DNA from: Chitiniphilus eburneus
GTDB taxonomy: Bacteria; Pseudomonadota; Gammaproteobacteria; Burkholderiales; Chitinibacteraceae
Length of the DNA stretch: 64,000 bases
Assembly: GCF_005048205.1 (NCBI RefSeq)
Contig: NZ_SUMF01000001.1
Coordinates: 434,001-498,000, forward strand
Direction: 5' to 3'
The notes below the pieces were generated by a model, which made no database searches, had not been told where the DNA came from, and saw nothing but the letters and a program-made list of their open reading frames with translations. Position 1 is the stretch's first letter; the number at the start of each line of letters is the position of its first letter. Positions 17,121 through 26,625 of this stretch are shown piece by piece. Both the position numbers and the translations under genes were made by a program.

Positions 17121-18413
17121 CTATTTCAGCCGCAATTCCGCCGCACGCGCATGCGCGGTGAGGCCTTCGCCATGCGCCAGCTCGCTGGCGATGCGGCCCA
17201 GTTTCTGCGCACCCGCCTCCGACACATTGATCAGGCTGGTGCGCTTCTGGAAGTCGTACACGCCGAGCGGGCTGGCGAAGCGCGCGGTGCGCGCTGTCGG
17301 CAATACGTGATTGGGACCGGCGCAGTAGTCGCCCAGCGATTCGCTGGTGAAGCGCCCCATGAAGATGGCGCCAGCGTGGCGCAGGCTGGGCAACCAGGCG
17401 TCCGGGTCCGCCACGGACAACTCCAGGTGCTCGGGCGCGATGTAGTTGGCGATCTCGCACGCCTCCGCCAGATTGGCCACCTTGATCAGCGCGCCACGGC
17501 CGGCCAGCGAGGCGGCGATGATTTCCTGGCGCGGCATCGTCGGCAGCAGCCTGGCGATACTGGCCTCGACGCGTTCGATGAAGGCAGCGTCCGGGCAAAG
17601 CAGGATCGCCTGGGCGATTTCGTCATGTTCGGCCTGGCTGAACAGGTCCATCGCCACCCAGTCCGGATCGGTACCGCCGTCGCAGATCACCAGGATTTCG
17701 GACGGGCCCGCCACCATGTCGATGCCGACCACGCCGAAAACGGCGCGCTTGGCGGCGGCGACGTAGGCATTACCGGGGCCGGTGATCTTGTCCACCTGCG
17801 GAATGGTGGCGGTGCCATAGGCCAGCGCGCCCACGGCCTGCGCGCCGCCGATGGTGAAGGCACGGCTGACGCCGGCCACGTAGGCGGCGGCCAGCACTAG
17901 GTCGTTGCGCTCGCCGCGCGGGGTGGGCACCACCATGATGATTTCGGGCACGCCCGCCACATGCGCCGGCAGCGCGTTCATCAGTACCGACGACGGATAG
18001 GCGGCCTTGCCGCCCGGCACATAGATGCCGACGCGATCCAGCGCGGTGACCTGCTGGCCCAACAAGGTACCGTCTTCATCGCGATAGCTCCACGACGCCA
18101 TTTTCTGGTGTTCGTGATAGCTGCGCACGCGGGCAGCGGCGGCGGTCAGTGCGTCGCGACGCGCGTCCGGCAGACGCTCGAACGCGGCCTTCAGCTCATC
18201 CTGGGTCAGTTCCAGATCGGCCATCGTGCCAGCACTGGTGCCGTCGAAACGGTTGGTGTATTCCACCACCGCGTCGTCACCGCGTGTCTTCACGTGGTGC
18301 AGTATCTCGGCCACCCGCGTGTCGACCTGCGGGTCTTGCGAGGTTTCGAAGGCGAGCAGGGCCTTGAGCTGGTCCTGGAACTGGGGCGTGGCGGAGTCGA
18401 GACGGCGGATCAT
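17121..18413 (-). CDS. hisD: Histidinol dehydrogenase HisD
   Basis: HisD oxidises histidinol to histidine in two NAD-dependent steps. The 430-residue product has the normal length and motifs: [20 protein letters not shown], the [11 protein letters not shown] loop, [17 protein letters not shown] with the zinc/catalytic Glu-His pair, and [10 protein letters not shown]. It ends against a bidirectional terminator, so it is the last gene of its transcript and does not continue into hisC or hisB; those follow hisD in many relatives. It follows the LysE gene by 91 bases. Confidence 0.98.
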   Translation of the reverse strand: MIRRLDSATPQFQDQLKALLAFETSQDPQVDTRVAEILHHVKTRGDDAVVEYTNRFDGTSAGTMADLELTQDELKAAFERLPDARRDALTAAAARVRSYHEHQKMASWSYRDEDGTLLGQQVTALDRVGIYVPGGKAAYPSSVLMNALPAHVAGVPEIIMVVPTPRGERNDLVLAAAYVAGVSRAFTIGGAQAVGALAYGTATIPQVDKITGPGNAYVAAAKRAVFGVVGIDMVAGPSEILVICDGGTDPDWVAMDLFSQAEHDEIAQAILLCPDAAFIERVEASIARLLPTMPRQEIIAASLAGRGALIKVANLAEACEIANYIAPEHLELSVADPDAWLPSLRHAGAIFMGRFTSESLGDYCAGPNHVLPTARTARFASPLGVYDFQKRTSLINVSEAGAQKLGRIASELAHGEGLTAHARAAELRLK

Positions 18414-18504
18414 GGCGTGAACCGGGATGAAAAGGCGGAACGGACGATTATACCGAAGGCCCCCGGTCCGCTAATGATCGCGAACAATTGCTTACCTGCC
18501 AGGG

Positions 18505-19116
18505 TTACGACAGCGCGACCTTCACGCCCAGTGCCACCAGTACGCCGCCGAGCACCTTGTCGATGGCGGTCTGTGCCCGTGCCAGGCCACGGCGAACGGC
18601 GGCGTGCTGGATGATGAATACCAGCAAGGGCCACCAGATCACCCCCAGCATCCAGATGATGAACGCATACCAGACCTTGGCCAGCAGCGAGGTATCGACA
18701 TTGAGTATCTGGGTGAAGACCGAAAGAAAGAATAAGGTGGCCTTGGGGTTGAGCAGATTGCACAGCAGGCCCTGGAGGAAAGCGCCACGCAGGCTGACCT
18801 GCTCATGTGCCGTGCCCATTTCCGCCATCGCGCCACCGCGCGAGCGCAGCGCCTGGATGCCGATCCACACCAAGTAGGCCGCGCCGGCATACTTCAGGAT
18901 GCCGAACAGCCATGGTGTGGTGGCGATGATGACCGCCAGCCCCGCCACGCAATATGTCATGTGGACGGCAATGCCCAGGTTGATGCCAGCGGCAGTCGCC
19001 AGCGCGGCGCCGCGCGAGTAACGCGCTGCGTTCTTCACCATCAGGAAGAAATCCGGGCCCGGCGACAGCATGGCCAGCAGGGCGATGGTGGTGATGGCCA
19101 GCGTGGTGTGGAACAT
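18505..19116 (-). CDS. LysE/RhtB-family amino-acid exporter
   Basis: The start ATG 19116 (MFHTTLAITTIALLAMLSPGPDF) is the typical RhtB start; the 203-residue product has about six membrane helices. The SPGPDFFLMVKNAARYSRGAALATAAGI block and NLLNPKATLFFLSVF are family signatures. These proteins export amino acids such as homoserine, threonine, leucine or lysine using proton motive force. It lies between a DUF805 gene and hisD, a position where hisG normally adjoins hisD, so it looks like an insertion into the ancestral his cluster. Substrate unknown. Confidence 0.9.
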   Translation of the reverse strand: MFHTTLAITTIALLAMLSPGPDFFLMVKNAARYSRGAALATAAGINLGIAVHMTYCVAGLAVIIATTPWLFGILKYAGAAYLVWIGIQALRSRGGAMAEMGTAHEQVSLRGAFLQGLLCNLLNPKATLFFLSVFTQILNVDTSLLAKVWYAFIIWMLGVIWWPLLVFIIQHAAVRRGLARAQTAIDKVLGGVLVALGVKVALS

Positions 19117-19184
19117 GGGAACTCCGGCATGGGATCGGGATGGCAAGCGAGCGATCTTCGGATGTGAATCCGAGGGCCGACTAT

Positions 19185-20321
19185 CTAGATGACTTCGACC
19201 ATCTGATCGTCGTCGAGCGACTTATCCTCGCCCCGCACAGCATGCGATTGCAACACCCAGGGCAGACTGAGCAGGGTGAGGGCCAACGACACGATGGCCA
19301 CGATATTGATCAGCATCGTCGGCGGCGCGGCGGGTGCGCCGAATTGGTTTTCGCCATCGTTGCCGGGCAGGAACGACAGGCCCAGCGAAGCCACCGTGAC
19401 CAACGCCGAAGCCAACGCACCGAAGCGCAGGTCGATCAGCGAGACCAGGCTGGGCAATCCGACTCCCGCGGCCACCCACCAGCCGGACAGGTTGATGTCG
19501 TGCAAACGGAATACGATCAAGCGAATGTACATCCAGGCCCAGGCCATGGCGAATACGACCCAGAACCCCTGAAGAAACACCAAGGCGATCGAAAAGACCA
19601 GTACGCCGGGAATCAGCGCAAGGATCAGGCCTAGCGAATAGGCCAGATACCGCATCCGTCCCAACCTGCCCACCGGGCTCAGGCCGAACAGCGCTGGCGT
19701 TTCGTAGCAGTCGACGCCCGGCTCCGCGCGGCCGGACAAAGGGCGAACGATTTCGCCGCGCGCGGCCTGGATTTCGTCGCGAGCTTCGCGCTTGGTCTGG
19801 ACCTGTGCCGCGGCCAGACGCGGCATGTCCACACCACACGCGATGCACAGGGTACGTTTGCGCTGCGCATGCCCGCAGCCCGGGCAGTTCATGGTTTCCT
19901 CTTCGGCCTCGGCAAGCGCCAGTGGCGCCTCGGCTGGGCCAATGACTTCCACCGTGGGCACCACTGCAACCACCGGCTGCATTGGGGCTGGCGCAACTTG
20001 AGGTGTCGGCGACGCCACGGGAGGCAGATCATCGAGCAGCGTGGGAAATGCGTCCGGCGCAGCGGCGTGGCGTGGCTGGTAAAGTCTGCCATCGGGATGT
20101 TCTACCCGTACCACCGCGCCGGTACGCTCCAGCAACGGCAGGTAGGCACCCAGGTGTTCGAGCGGCAATTGCTGTTTGATGACTGTCGGCGCGTCGTCGA
20201 GCAGGGTAGCGACGCGCTCTCGTTCCAGCTTGAGCAATCCACCAAGGTTGTGCAGCAACGATTCGCGAGTATGGCCGGGCAGGACGGCGCCAGTCAGGAC
20301 AAGGCGGACGGTGTCGCTCAT
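19185..20321 (-). CDS. DUF805 membrane protein with N-terminal domain and zinc-ribbon-like centre
   Basis: The start ATG 20321 (MSDTVRLVLTGAVLPGHT) gives 378 residues. Residues 1-80 form a small domain (HNLGGLLKLERERVATLLDD, TVIKQQLPLEHLGAYLPLL). A Pro/Ala/Glu linker follows, then a four-cysteine ribbon (CPGCGHAQRKRTLCIACG, residues about 167-184), and finally a four-helix DUF805 domain with LGRMRYLAYSLGLI, VFRLHDINLSGWW and FLPGNDGENQFG. DUF805 proteins have no known function. The composite layout suggests a membrane sensor or scaffold. It lies between hisG and the LysE gene, outside the usual his set. Confidence 0.82.
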   Translation of the reverse strand: MSDTVRLVLTGAVLPGHTRESLLHNLGGLLKLERERVATLLDDAPTVIKQQLPLEHLGAYLPLLERTGAVVRVEHPDGRLYQPRHAAAPDAFPTLLDDLPPVASPTPQVAPAPMQPVVAVVPTVEVIGPAEAPLALAEAEEETMNCPGCGHAQRKRTLCIACGVDMPRLAAAQVQTKREARDEIQAARGEIVRPLSGRAEPGVDCYETPALFGLSPVGRLGRMRYLAYSLGLILALIPGVLVFSIALVFLQGFWVVFAMAWAWMYIRLIVFRLHDINLSGWWVAAGVGLPSLVSLIDLRFGALASALVTVASLGLSFLPGNDGENQFGAPAAPPTMLINIVAIVSLALTLLSLPWVLQSHAVRGEDKSLDDDQMVEVI

Positions 20322-20522
20322 TCTTTTGTCATGGGCAAAGGACAACCGCCTGGAAATTAATGCAATCCTCCGCCTCCCGCAACCGGGGCGGAAAGCATGC
20401 AACCGCTTTCCTCATGCCGCATCCGTGCACACATTGCGCCATGTCAGAGGACGGCCGGATGGCCCGGACCACTGGTCGTGGCACGTTGCCACCCCGCTTG
20501 CCAATGCACGGGGAGCGGCAAC

Positions 20523-21161
20523 TCAGCGGCCGATCGCGCCGGCGAAGGCTTCGATCATGGGCTGGATACGCTCTTCCTTGAGCTTGAGCGCGGCCTGGTT
20601 GACGATCAGGCGGCTGGAAATATCGCGGATGTGCTCCACTGCCACCAGATCGTTCGCTTTCAGCGTGCCGCCGGTGGAGACCAGATCGACGATGGCGTCG
20701 GCCAGGCCGACCAGGGGCGCCAGCTCCATCGAGCCGTAAAGCTTGATCAGATCCACGTGCACGCCCTTGGCGGCGAAATGCTCGCGGGCCTGATCGGTGT
20801 ACTTGGTAGCGATGCGCAGCCGTGCGCCCTGCTTGACGGCGCCGTCGTAGTCGAAGCCGTTCTGCACCGCCACCATCAGGCGGCACTTGGCAATGTCCAA
20901 GTCCAGCGGTTGATACAGGCCCGCGCCACCATGCTCGATCAGCACGTCGCGCCCGGCCACGCCCAGGTCGGCGGCGCCATACTGGACATAGGTGGGAACG
21001 TCGGAGGCGCGGACGATGATCAGGCGCACATCATCGCGATTGGTACCGATGATGAGCTTGCGCGAGGATTCGGGCGCCTCGGACGGCACCACGCCAGCGG
21101 CGGCCAGCAATGGCAGGGTTTCCTCGAAGATGCGTCCCTTGGACAGCGCGATCGTGATCAT
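20523..21161 (-). CDS. hisG: ATP phosphoribosyltransferase HisG, short form
   Basis: HisG makes phosphoribosyl-ATP, the first and feedback-controlled step of histidine synthesis. At 212 residues it is the short form lacking the C-terminal ACT-like regulatory domain, so it should need the HisS-like subunit HisZ, which is not in this window. Visible motifs are [18 protein letters not shown] at the start, [16 protein letters not shown], and the PRPP-binding [18 protein letters not shown]. It follows the DUF4870 gene by four bases and so is probably co-transcribed from the murA side. Confidence 0.97.
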   Translation of the reverse strand: MITIALSKGRIFEETLPLLAAAGVVPSEAPESSRKLIIGTNRDDVRLIIVRASDVPTYVQYGAADLGVAGRDVLIEHGGAGLYQPLDLDIAKCRLMVAVQNGFDYDGAVKQGARLRIATKYTDQAREHFAAKGVHVDLIKLYGSMELAPLVGLADAIVDLVSTGGTLKANDLVAVEHIRDISSRLIVNQAALKLKEERIQPMIEAFAGAIGR

Positions 21162-21165
21162 GGCG

Positions 21166-21570
21166 TTATTTGAAGAGTTTCAAGGAAACAGGGTATTTCG
21201 ACGGCCAGCCATTGATGGCCTTGGCGCCTTCCCACAGGCCGAACATCGACGAGCCCAGCACCACCCACCAGATCGGCAGGGCCGACTGGACGGCACCGGC
21301 AATGACCAGGGCCAGCACGTAGAAGCACCCCATCAGCAACTGGAAGTTGCAGGCCTGCACCGCGTGCTGCTCGACGAACTCGGATTGCACCCGCGCGAAT
21401 TGCAGCACCAGGAACGGCACCACCAGCGCCAGCCCGGGAATGGGCACGTAAGGTATCCACAGGATGCCGGCCAGATGCGCCATCGCGGCGAAGCCCTTTT
21501 CCATCTGGGTGGGCGGACGGGGCTTGCCGTCGTGGTCTTCACCAGCGGGCTTGGGATTGAACGTCAGCAC
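21166..21570 (-). CDS. DUF4870-type membrane protein
   Basis: I place the start at GTG 21570 because GAGGA lies seven bases upstream and the murA stop is only 10 bases away; the longer frame to 21606 overlaps murA. The 134-residue product has a charged Pro-rich N-terminus, the [20 protein letters not shown] segment, and three to four hydrophobic stretches with the [29 protein letters not shown] pattern of DUF4870. These small proteins recur in betaproteobacterial his/tat neighbourhoods; function unknown. Confidence 0.8.
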   Translation of the reverse strand: MLTFNPKPAGEDHDGKPRPPTQMEKGFAAMAHLAGILWIPYVPIPGLALVVPFLVLQFARVQSEFVEQHAVQACNFQLLMGCFYVLALVIAGAVQSALPIWWVVLGSSMFGLWEGAKAINGWPSKYPVSLKLFK

Positions 21571-21580
21571 GGCGGCTTCC

Positions 21581-22900
<1,320 letters not shown>

Positions 22901-22936
22901 TTATGGCGCGTGTTCGGCGTTTCGTGTTGCGGGATG

Positions 22937-23110
22937 TCACAGGTACTTGGCGATCAGCCAGACCACCAGCGCAATTACCCAGGGCAGATTGGTCAGGGCG
23001 GTCAGGCGGGCCACGCTGCGACGGTTCTCCGGCGTGCGGGCGGCGGCCTTGGCTGCCGCCAGTTTGGCACGCTCGGCCTCGACCGCACCCAGTCCGAACC
23101 GCTCGTTCAT
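22937..23110 (-). CDS. 57-aa single-helix membrane protein between ibaG and murA
   Basis: ATG 23110 overlaps the ibaG stop by four bases (ATGA), which supports translation. The 57-residue product begins MNERFGLGAVEAERAKLAAA, a charged amphipathic helix rich in Ala, Arg and Glu. It continues with RRSVARLTALTNLPW and ends in one membrane helix (VIALVVWLIAKYL). No family is recognised. The layout of a cytoplasmic helix plus a C-terminal anchor suggests a small inner-membrane accessory to the mla/ABC or murA operon; this is inference. Confidence 0.72.
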   Translation of the reverse strand: MNERFGLGAVEAERAKLAAAKAAARTPENRRSVARLTALTNLPWVIALVVWLIAKYL

Positions 23111-23343
23111 TGCGCGGCTTCCGCCGGGGTGCGCGTGGCGCGCAACGACAGCGCGTGCAACTCGCCGGAATCGAGCTTGGCCTTGAGGCGATCCTTCACC
23201 AGCCGGTGACGATCCAGCAATTTTAGCCCTTCGAACGCGGTGGAAACGATGGTGGCGTAGAAATGGTGGCCATCGCCTTCCACGTCTACCTGGGTACAGG
23301 GCAACGCCGCTTCGATCAGCGCTTTGACTTCATTGGGATGCAT
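23107..23343 (-). CDS. ibaG: BolA-family protein IbaG
   Basis: The 78-residue product has the BolA fold signature: MHPNEVKALIEAALP, the DVEGDGHHFYATIVSTAFEG segment and HRLVKDRLKAKLDSGELHALSL. IbaG/BolA proteins work with monothiol glutaredoxins in iron-sulfur handling and in acid or envelope stress. The place just before murA and behind the mla genes matches E. coli ibaG. Its stop overlaps the 57-aa gene, and it starts 7 bases after the ABC-2 permease gene. Confidence 0.93.
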   Translation of the reverse strand: MHPNEVKALIEAALPCTQVDVEGDGHHFYATIVSTAFEGLKLLDRHRLVKDRLKAKLDSGELHALSLRATRTPAEAAQ

Positions 23344-23350
23344 AGGAAAA

Positions 23351-24106
23351 TCAGTGCCTTATCTTGAAGCCGGATCTTATCAGCCAGTAGGCCCAGCCGG
23401 CCAGTAACAGGAAGAACGCCGAGACGACGGCCAGCGAATACCAGGGCGAAACGTCACCCATGCCGAAGAACCCGTAGCGAAAGCCATCGATCATGTAGAA
23501 CACGGGGTTCCAGTGCGAGACCGATTGCCAGAACGGCGGCAGGCTATGAATGGAATAGAACACGCCCGACAGGAAGGTGAGCGGCATGATCAGGAAGTTC
23601 TGGAACGCGGCGAGCTGATCGAACTTCTCCGCCCAGATGCCGGCGACCAGCCCCAGGACCGCCATCACGCCACACCCCAGCAGTGCGAACACCAGGATCC
23701 AGCCCGGGTGGGTGACCGCGGGCATGGCGAACCAGACGGTGACCGCCAGCACGCCGGCCCCCACCAGCAGCCCGCGCACCACGGCGGCAAGGATGTAGGC
23801 GGCGAAGAACTCGAAGTGCGACAGCGGTGGTAGCAGGATGAATACCAGGTTGCCGGTGATCTTGGACTGGATCAGGCTGGAACTGGTGTTGGAAAACGCA
23901 TTTTGCAGCATGCTCATCATCACCAGGCCGGGAATCAGGAAGGCGGTGTAGCGCACGCCCGGATACGGCTGCACGTGCGCATCGAGCACATGCGCGAAGA
24001 TCAGCAGGTACAGCAGGCCGGTGAGCACCGGTGCGGCGACGGTCTGGAACGCCACTTTCCAGAAGCGCAGCAGTTCTTTGTAGAAAAGCGTGTAGAAGCC
24101 GGTCAT
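23351..24106 (-). CDS. ABC-2 type transporter permease
   Basis: The 251-residue product has six membrane helices and the ABC-2 signature region FLSGVFYSIHSLPPFWQSVSHWNPVFYMIDGFRYGFFG. It starts MTGFYTLFYKELLRFWKVAFQT like YadH-type permeases. Its ATPase is encoded two genes upstream (24591-25496), with a GNAT gene between. Related gene pairs sit at this place between mlaA/mlaB and ibaG in other Betaproteobacteria, which hints at a lipid or glycan export role, but the substrate is unknown. Confidence 0.9.
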   Translation of the reverse strand: MTGFYTLFYKELLRFWKVAFQTVAAPVLTGLLYLLIFAHVLDAHVQPYPGVRYTAFLIPGLVMMSMLQNAFSNTSSSLIQSKITGNLVFILLPPLSHFEFFAAYILAAVVRGLLVGAGVLAVTVWFAMPAVTHPGWILVFALLGCGVMAVLGLVAGIWAEKFDQLAAFQNFLIMPLTFLSGVFYSIHSLPPFWQSVSHWNPVFYMIDGFRYGFFGMGDVSPWYSLAVVSAFFLLLAGWAYWLIRSGFKIRH

Positions 24107-24142
24107 GGGGAGCCTAGTTCGGTATCTGGCGGAAGGCGTCGA

Positions 24143-24589
24143 TCAGGCGGCGCCCGGCGCCGGGGAAATCTGCTTGACGAAGCGCAGTCCAGTGCTCCGG
24201 TAGCCGTGATGACGGTAGAAGTCGTGCGCCTCGTGGCGATGATCGCCGCTGGTGAGCACCATGGCCTTGGCGCCGCATTCGGCGGCCCATTGTTCCGCCT
24301 GCGCCAGTAACGACTTGCCCAGCCCCTGCCCCCGCACGGCCTCGTCCACCACCAGGGTGACGATGCGCACGCAAGCGCCATCCTTTTCGATATACCAATC
24401 GCGCGCCAGCGCAATCAGGCCGGCGATGCGGCCCTGCCAGTCGGCGACGAAACAGGCGTAGCCACACGCGCGCTCCAGGTTGGCAAGCCGCACCTGTACC
24501 GCTTCCGGCGTGCTGGGGTAACCCAGTTGCGCCAGCAGCGCAGCGATCTGCACGGCGTCTTCCTGGGTGGCGGGGCGGATCAGGGGCAT
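24143..24589 (-). CDS. GNAT-family N-acetyltransferase
   Basis: The 148-residue product has the GNAT core: IRPATQEDAVQIAALLAQLGYP at the start, IVTLVVDEAVRGQGLGKSLLAQAEQWA containing the acetyl-CoA pyrophosphate loop, and HDFYRHHGYRSTGLRFVK at the end. Acceptor unknown. It sits one base after the ABC ATPase stop and 36 bases before the permease, splitting the transporter pair, which suggests later insertion into the operon. Confidence 0.9.
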   Translation of the reverse strand: MPLIRPATQEDAVQIAALLAQLGYPSTPEAVQVRLANLERACGYACFVADWQGRIAGLIALARDWYIEKDGACVRIVTLVVDEAVRGQGLGKSLLAQAEQWAAECGAKAMVLTSGDHRHEAHDFYRHHGYRSTGLRFVKQISPAPGAA

Positions 24590-24590
24590 G

Positions 24591-25496
24591 TCAGCCAGCT
24601 CGCGCGTTGTGCATCATATCGACGAAGATGTCTTCCAGGTCGGGCTTCTCGACATCGATATCGCGCACGCTGATCTGCTCCGCCTGCAAGGCGGCCAGCA
24701 CGCCTGCCAGCGCGGAAGCATCCGGCAGCTTCAGCGCGAAGCCATCGTCGCGCTCCGCGGTCAGCAGCGGACGCAACGCGTCGGGCAGGCGCGAGGGCGA
24801 CAGGCGCAGGAACAGACTGCGTGCCTTGTCCCGCTTCATCAGCGTGTGCTTGTCTTCCAGCGCGATCAGTCTTCCCTGCTTGAGCATGGCGATGCGATTG
24901 CAGAGTTCTTCGGCTTCTTCGAGGTAGTGCGTGGTCAGCACGATGGTGTGGCCATCGGTGTTCAACCGGCGGATGAATGACCACAGCGTCTGGCGCAATT
25001 CGACATCGACGCCGGCGGTCGGCTCGTCCAGCACGATCACGGGAGGGCGATGCACCAGCGCCTGCGCCACCATCACCCGGCGCTTCATGCCGCCCGACAG
25101 CGCACGCATATTGCTGTCGGCCTTGTCGGTCAGCCCCAGGCTGGCGAGGACTTCGTCGATCCAGGCATCGTTGCGCTTCAGGCCGAAATAGCCGGACTGG
25201 AATACCAGCGTTTCGCGCACGGTAAAGAACGGATCGAACACCAGCTCCTGCGGCACGATGCCCACCGCGCGGCGGGCGGCGCGGTAATCGCGCTCGACAT
25301 CGTGGCCCATCACCGACACCCGGCCGGACGTGGCCTGCGCCAGGCCGCCCAGGATGGAAATCAGCGTGGTCTTGCCCGCGCCATTGGGGCCAAGCAGCGC
25401 GAAGAAATCGCCCTGCTCCACCTGGAAGCTCACTCCGGCCAACGCGGTGAAATCACCGTAGTTCTTGACCACCTCCTCAAAGGAGATGGCGCTCAC
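24591..25496 (-). CDS. ABC transporter ATP-binding protein (ABC-2 exporter)
   Basis: The 301-residue product shows Walker A GPNGAGKT (about residues 36-43), the Q-loop VGIVPQELVFDPFFTV, signature RALSGGMKRRVMVAQAL, Walker B VIVLDEPTAGVD and the switch His in TTHYLEEAEEL. A C-terminal domain of about 75 residues follows, as in YadG/DrrA-type exporters. It overlaps the mlaA stop (ATGA) and is followed by the GNAT and permease genes. It should energise the permease at 23351-24106. Confidence 0.93.
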   Translation of the reverse strand: MSAISFEEVVKNYGDFTALAGVSFQVEQGDFFALLGPNGAGKTTLISILGGLAQATSGRVSVMGHDVERDYRAARRAVGIVPQELVFDPFFTVRETLVFQSGYFGLKRNDAWIDEVLASLGLTDKADSNMRALSGGMKRRVMVAQALVHRPPVIVLDEPTAGVDVELRQTLWSFIRRLNTDGHTIVLTTHYLEEAEELCNRIAMLKQGRLIALEDKHTLMKRDKARSLFLRLSPSRLPDALRPLLTAERDDGFALKLPDASALAGVLAALQAEQISVRDIDVEKPDLEDIFVDMMHNARAG

Positions 25497-26356
25497 GGCG
25501 CGACCTCGCTGGCCGTGGCAGCAACGGGTACGCTGGCGGCTTCGGTAACGGGCTGGCTGGCCGCTTCGTCGACAGGCGCCGCCGCAACGTCGGATGCAGC
25601 CTCGGCAAGTGGCGGATCGGTGGGACCGGGGTCGAAATCGTTGTCCTCGTCTCCGTCATCATCCACGTCGCCCAACGGCAGCGCATAGGGCGGATGCCCA
25701 TCGTGGATCGAGGCCCAGCGGCGTTGCAGATAAGCGTCGCGGATATAGGCGTATTCGTCGGGCTGGCCTTCGAGCAGCGTGTCGAGCGAAAGGATCTTGC
25801 TGCGGCTGTCCACCAGATAAAGAGAGTAGTAGCCGACATCCCAGGCATCGCTGTCGATGAAGTCGAGCGGCCCCATGAAATAGCGGCCGATGGGCTCGAC
25901 CGTATCCCGCAGGGTCAGCGGGCCGTACAGCGGCAACATGAGGTAAGGGCCGCTGGGCACGCCATAGAACCCCAGCACCTGGCCGAAATCCTCTTCCCCT
26001 TTACGCATGCCGAGGCCGGTCCCCCAGTCGATCAGCCCACCAATGCCCGCGGTGGTGTTCACCAGTACCCGGCTGCCGCTATGTACGGCGGCGGTGCCTT
26101 TGAATTGCAGCAGCGCGGCAAAGGTGGAGAAGAAATCGTCGATGTTACCGAAGAAATTGCGCACCCCCTTCTGCACCGGCTGCGGCACGTGTTCCACGTA
26201 GGCCGTCGCGGTGGGCTTGAGGATGGCGCGATCCAGCGCGCGATTGAACGCGTAGGTTTCGCGATTCACCGGCTCCAGCGGATCGTAGTTGTTACGCGGC
26301 GTGGCACAGCCTGCCAGCAGCGCGACGGCCAGCGTCGTCAGCAGCAGACGCCTCAT
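25493..26356 (-). CDS. mlaA: Outer-membrane lipoprotein MlaA (VacJ)
   Basis: MlaA sits in the outer membrane and extracts misplaced phospholipids from the outer leaflet, passing them to MlaC. The 287-residue product has a lipobox (LLAGC, Cys17) and the MlaA hallmarks YDPLEPVNRETYAFNRALD, FFGNIDDFFSTFAALLQ and GFYGVPSGPYLMLPLYGPLTLRDT. After the normal domain (about residue 225) it has a 55-60 residue tail with an Asp-rich patch (GDVDDDGDEDNDFDPG) and EAAS-type repeats. Start and stop overlap mlaB and the ABC ATPase gene. Confidence 0.95.
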   Translation of the reverse strand: MRRLLLTTLAVALLAGCATPRNNYDPLEPVNRETYAFNRALDRAILKPTATAYVEHVPQPVQKGVRNFFGNIDDFFSTFAALLQFKGTAAVHSGSRVLVNTTAGIGGLIDWGTGLGMRKGEEDFGQVLGFYGVPSGPYLMLPLYGPLTLRDTVEPIGRYFMGPLDFIDSDAWDVGYYSLYLVDSRSKILSLDTLLEGQPDEYAYIRDAYLQRRWASIHDGHPPYALPLGDVDDDGDEDNDFDPGPTDPPLAEAASDVAAAPVDEAASQPVTEAASVPVAATASEVAP

Positions 26357-26625
26357 GCCGAGGCTCCGGAAAACGGCAGCAGTTCGGCCACGCCATAGAC
26401 TCGTGCCAGTTGCAGCAATCCTTCGGGAGCACCGACGATCTGCAAGGCCGTACCAGCAGCCTGCGCGCGGCGCTGCCAGGCAAGCAGCAGGCCCAGCGCG
26501 GCGGAATCCGCATGTTCCACGCCAGATAGATCGAGCGTAACGGATTCGCCGGCGATCACCGGCTCATCGAGCCTGCGCGCGGCGGTTGCCAGCGTCAGCA
26601 CGCCGCTCAGCGCACAGATCGTCAC
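26353..26625 (-). CDS. mlaB: STAS-domain protein MlaB
   Basis: I place the start at GTG 26625, which overlaps the mlaC TGA (GTGA) with GGAG 10 bases upstream; longer frames run inside mlaC. The 90-residue product is a single STAS domain: VTLDLSGVEHADSAALGLLLAW, the usual Asp-Ser switch region, then LARVYGVAELLPF. MlaB binds and activates the MlaF ATPase in the MlaFEDB complex. It is coupled on both sides, to mlaC and mlaA. Confidence 0.9.
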   Translation of the reverse strand: MTICALSGVLTLATAARRLDEPVIAGESVTLDLSGVEHADSAALGLLLAWQRRAQAAGTALQIVGAPEGLLQLARVYGVAELLPFSGASA

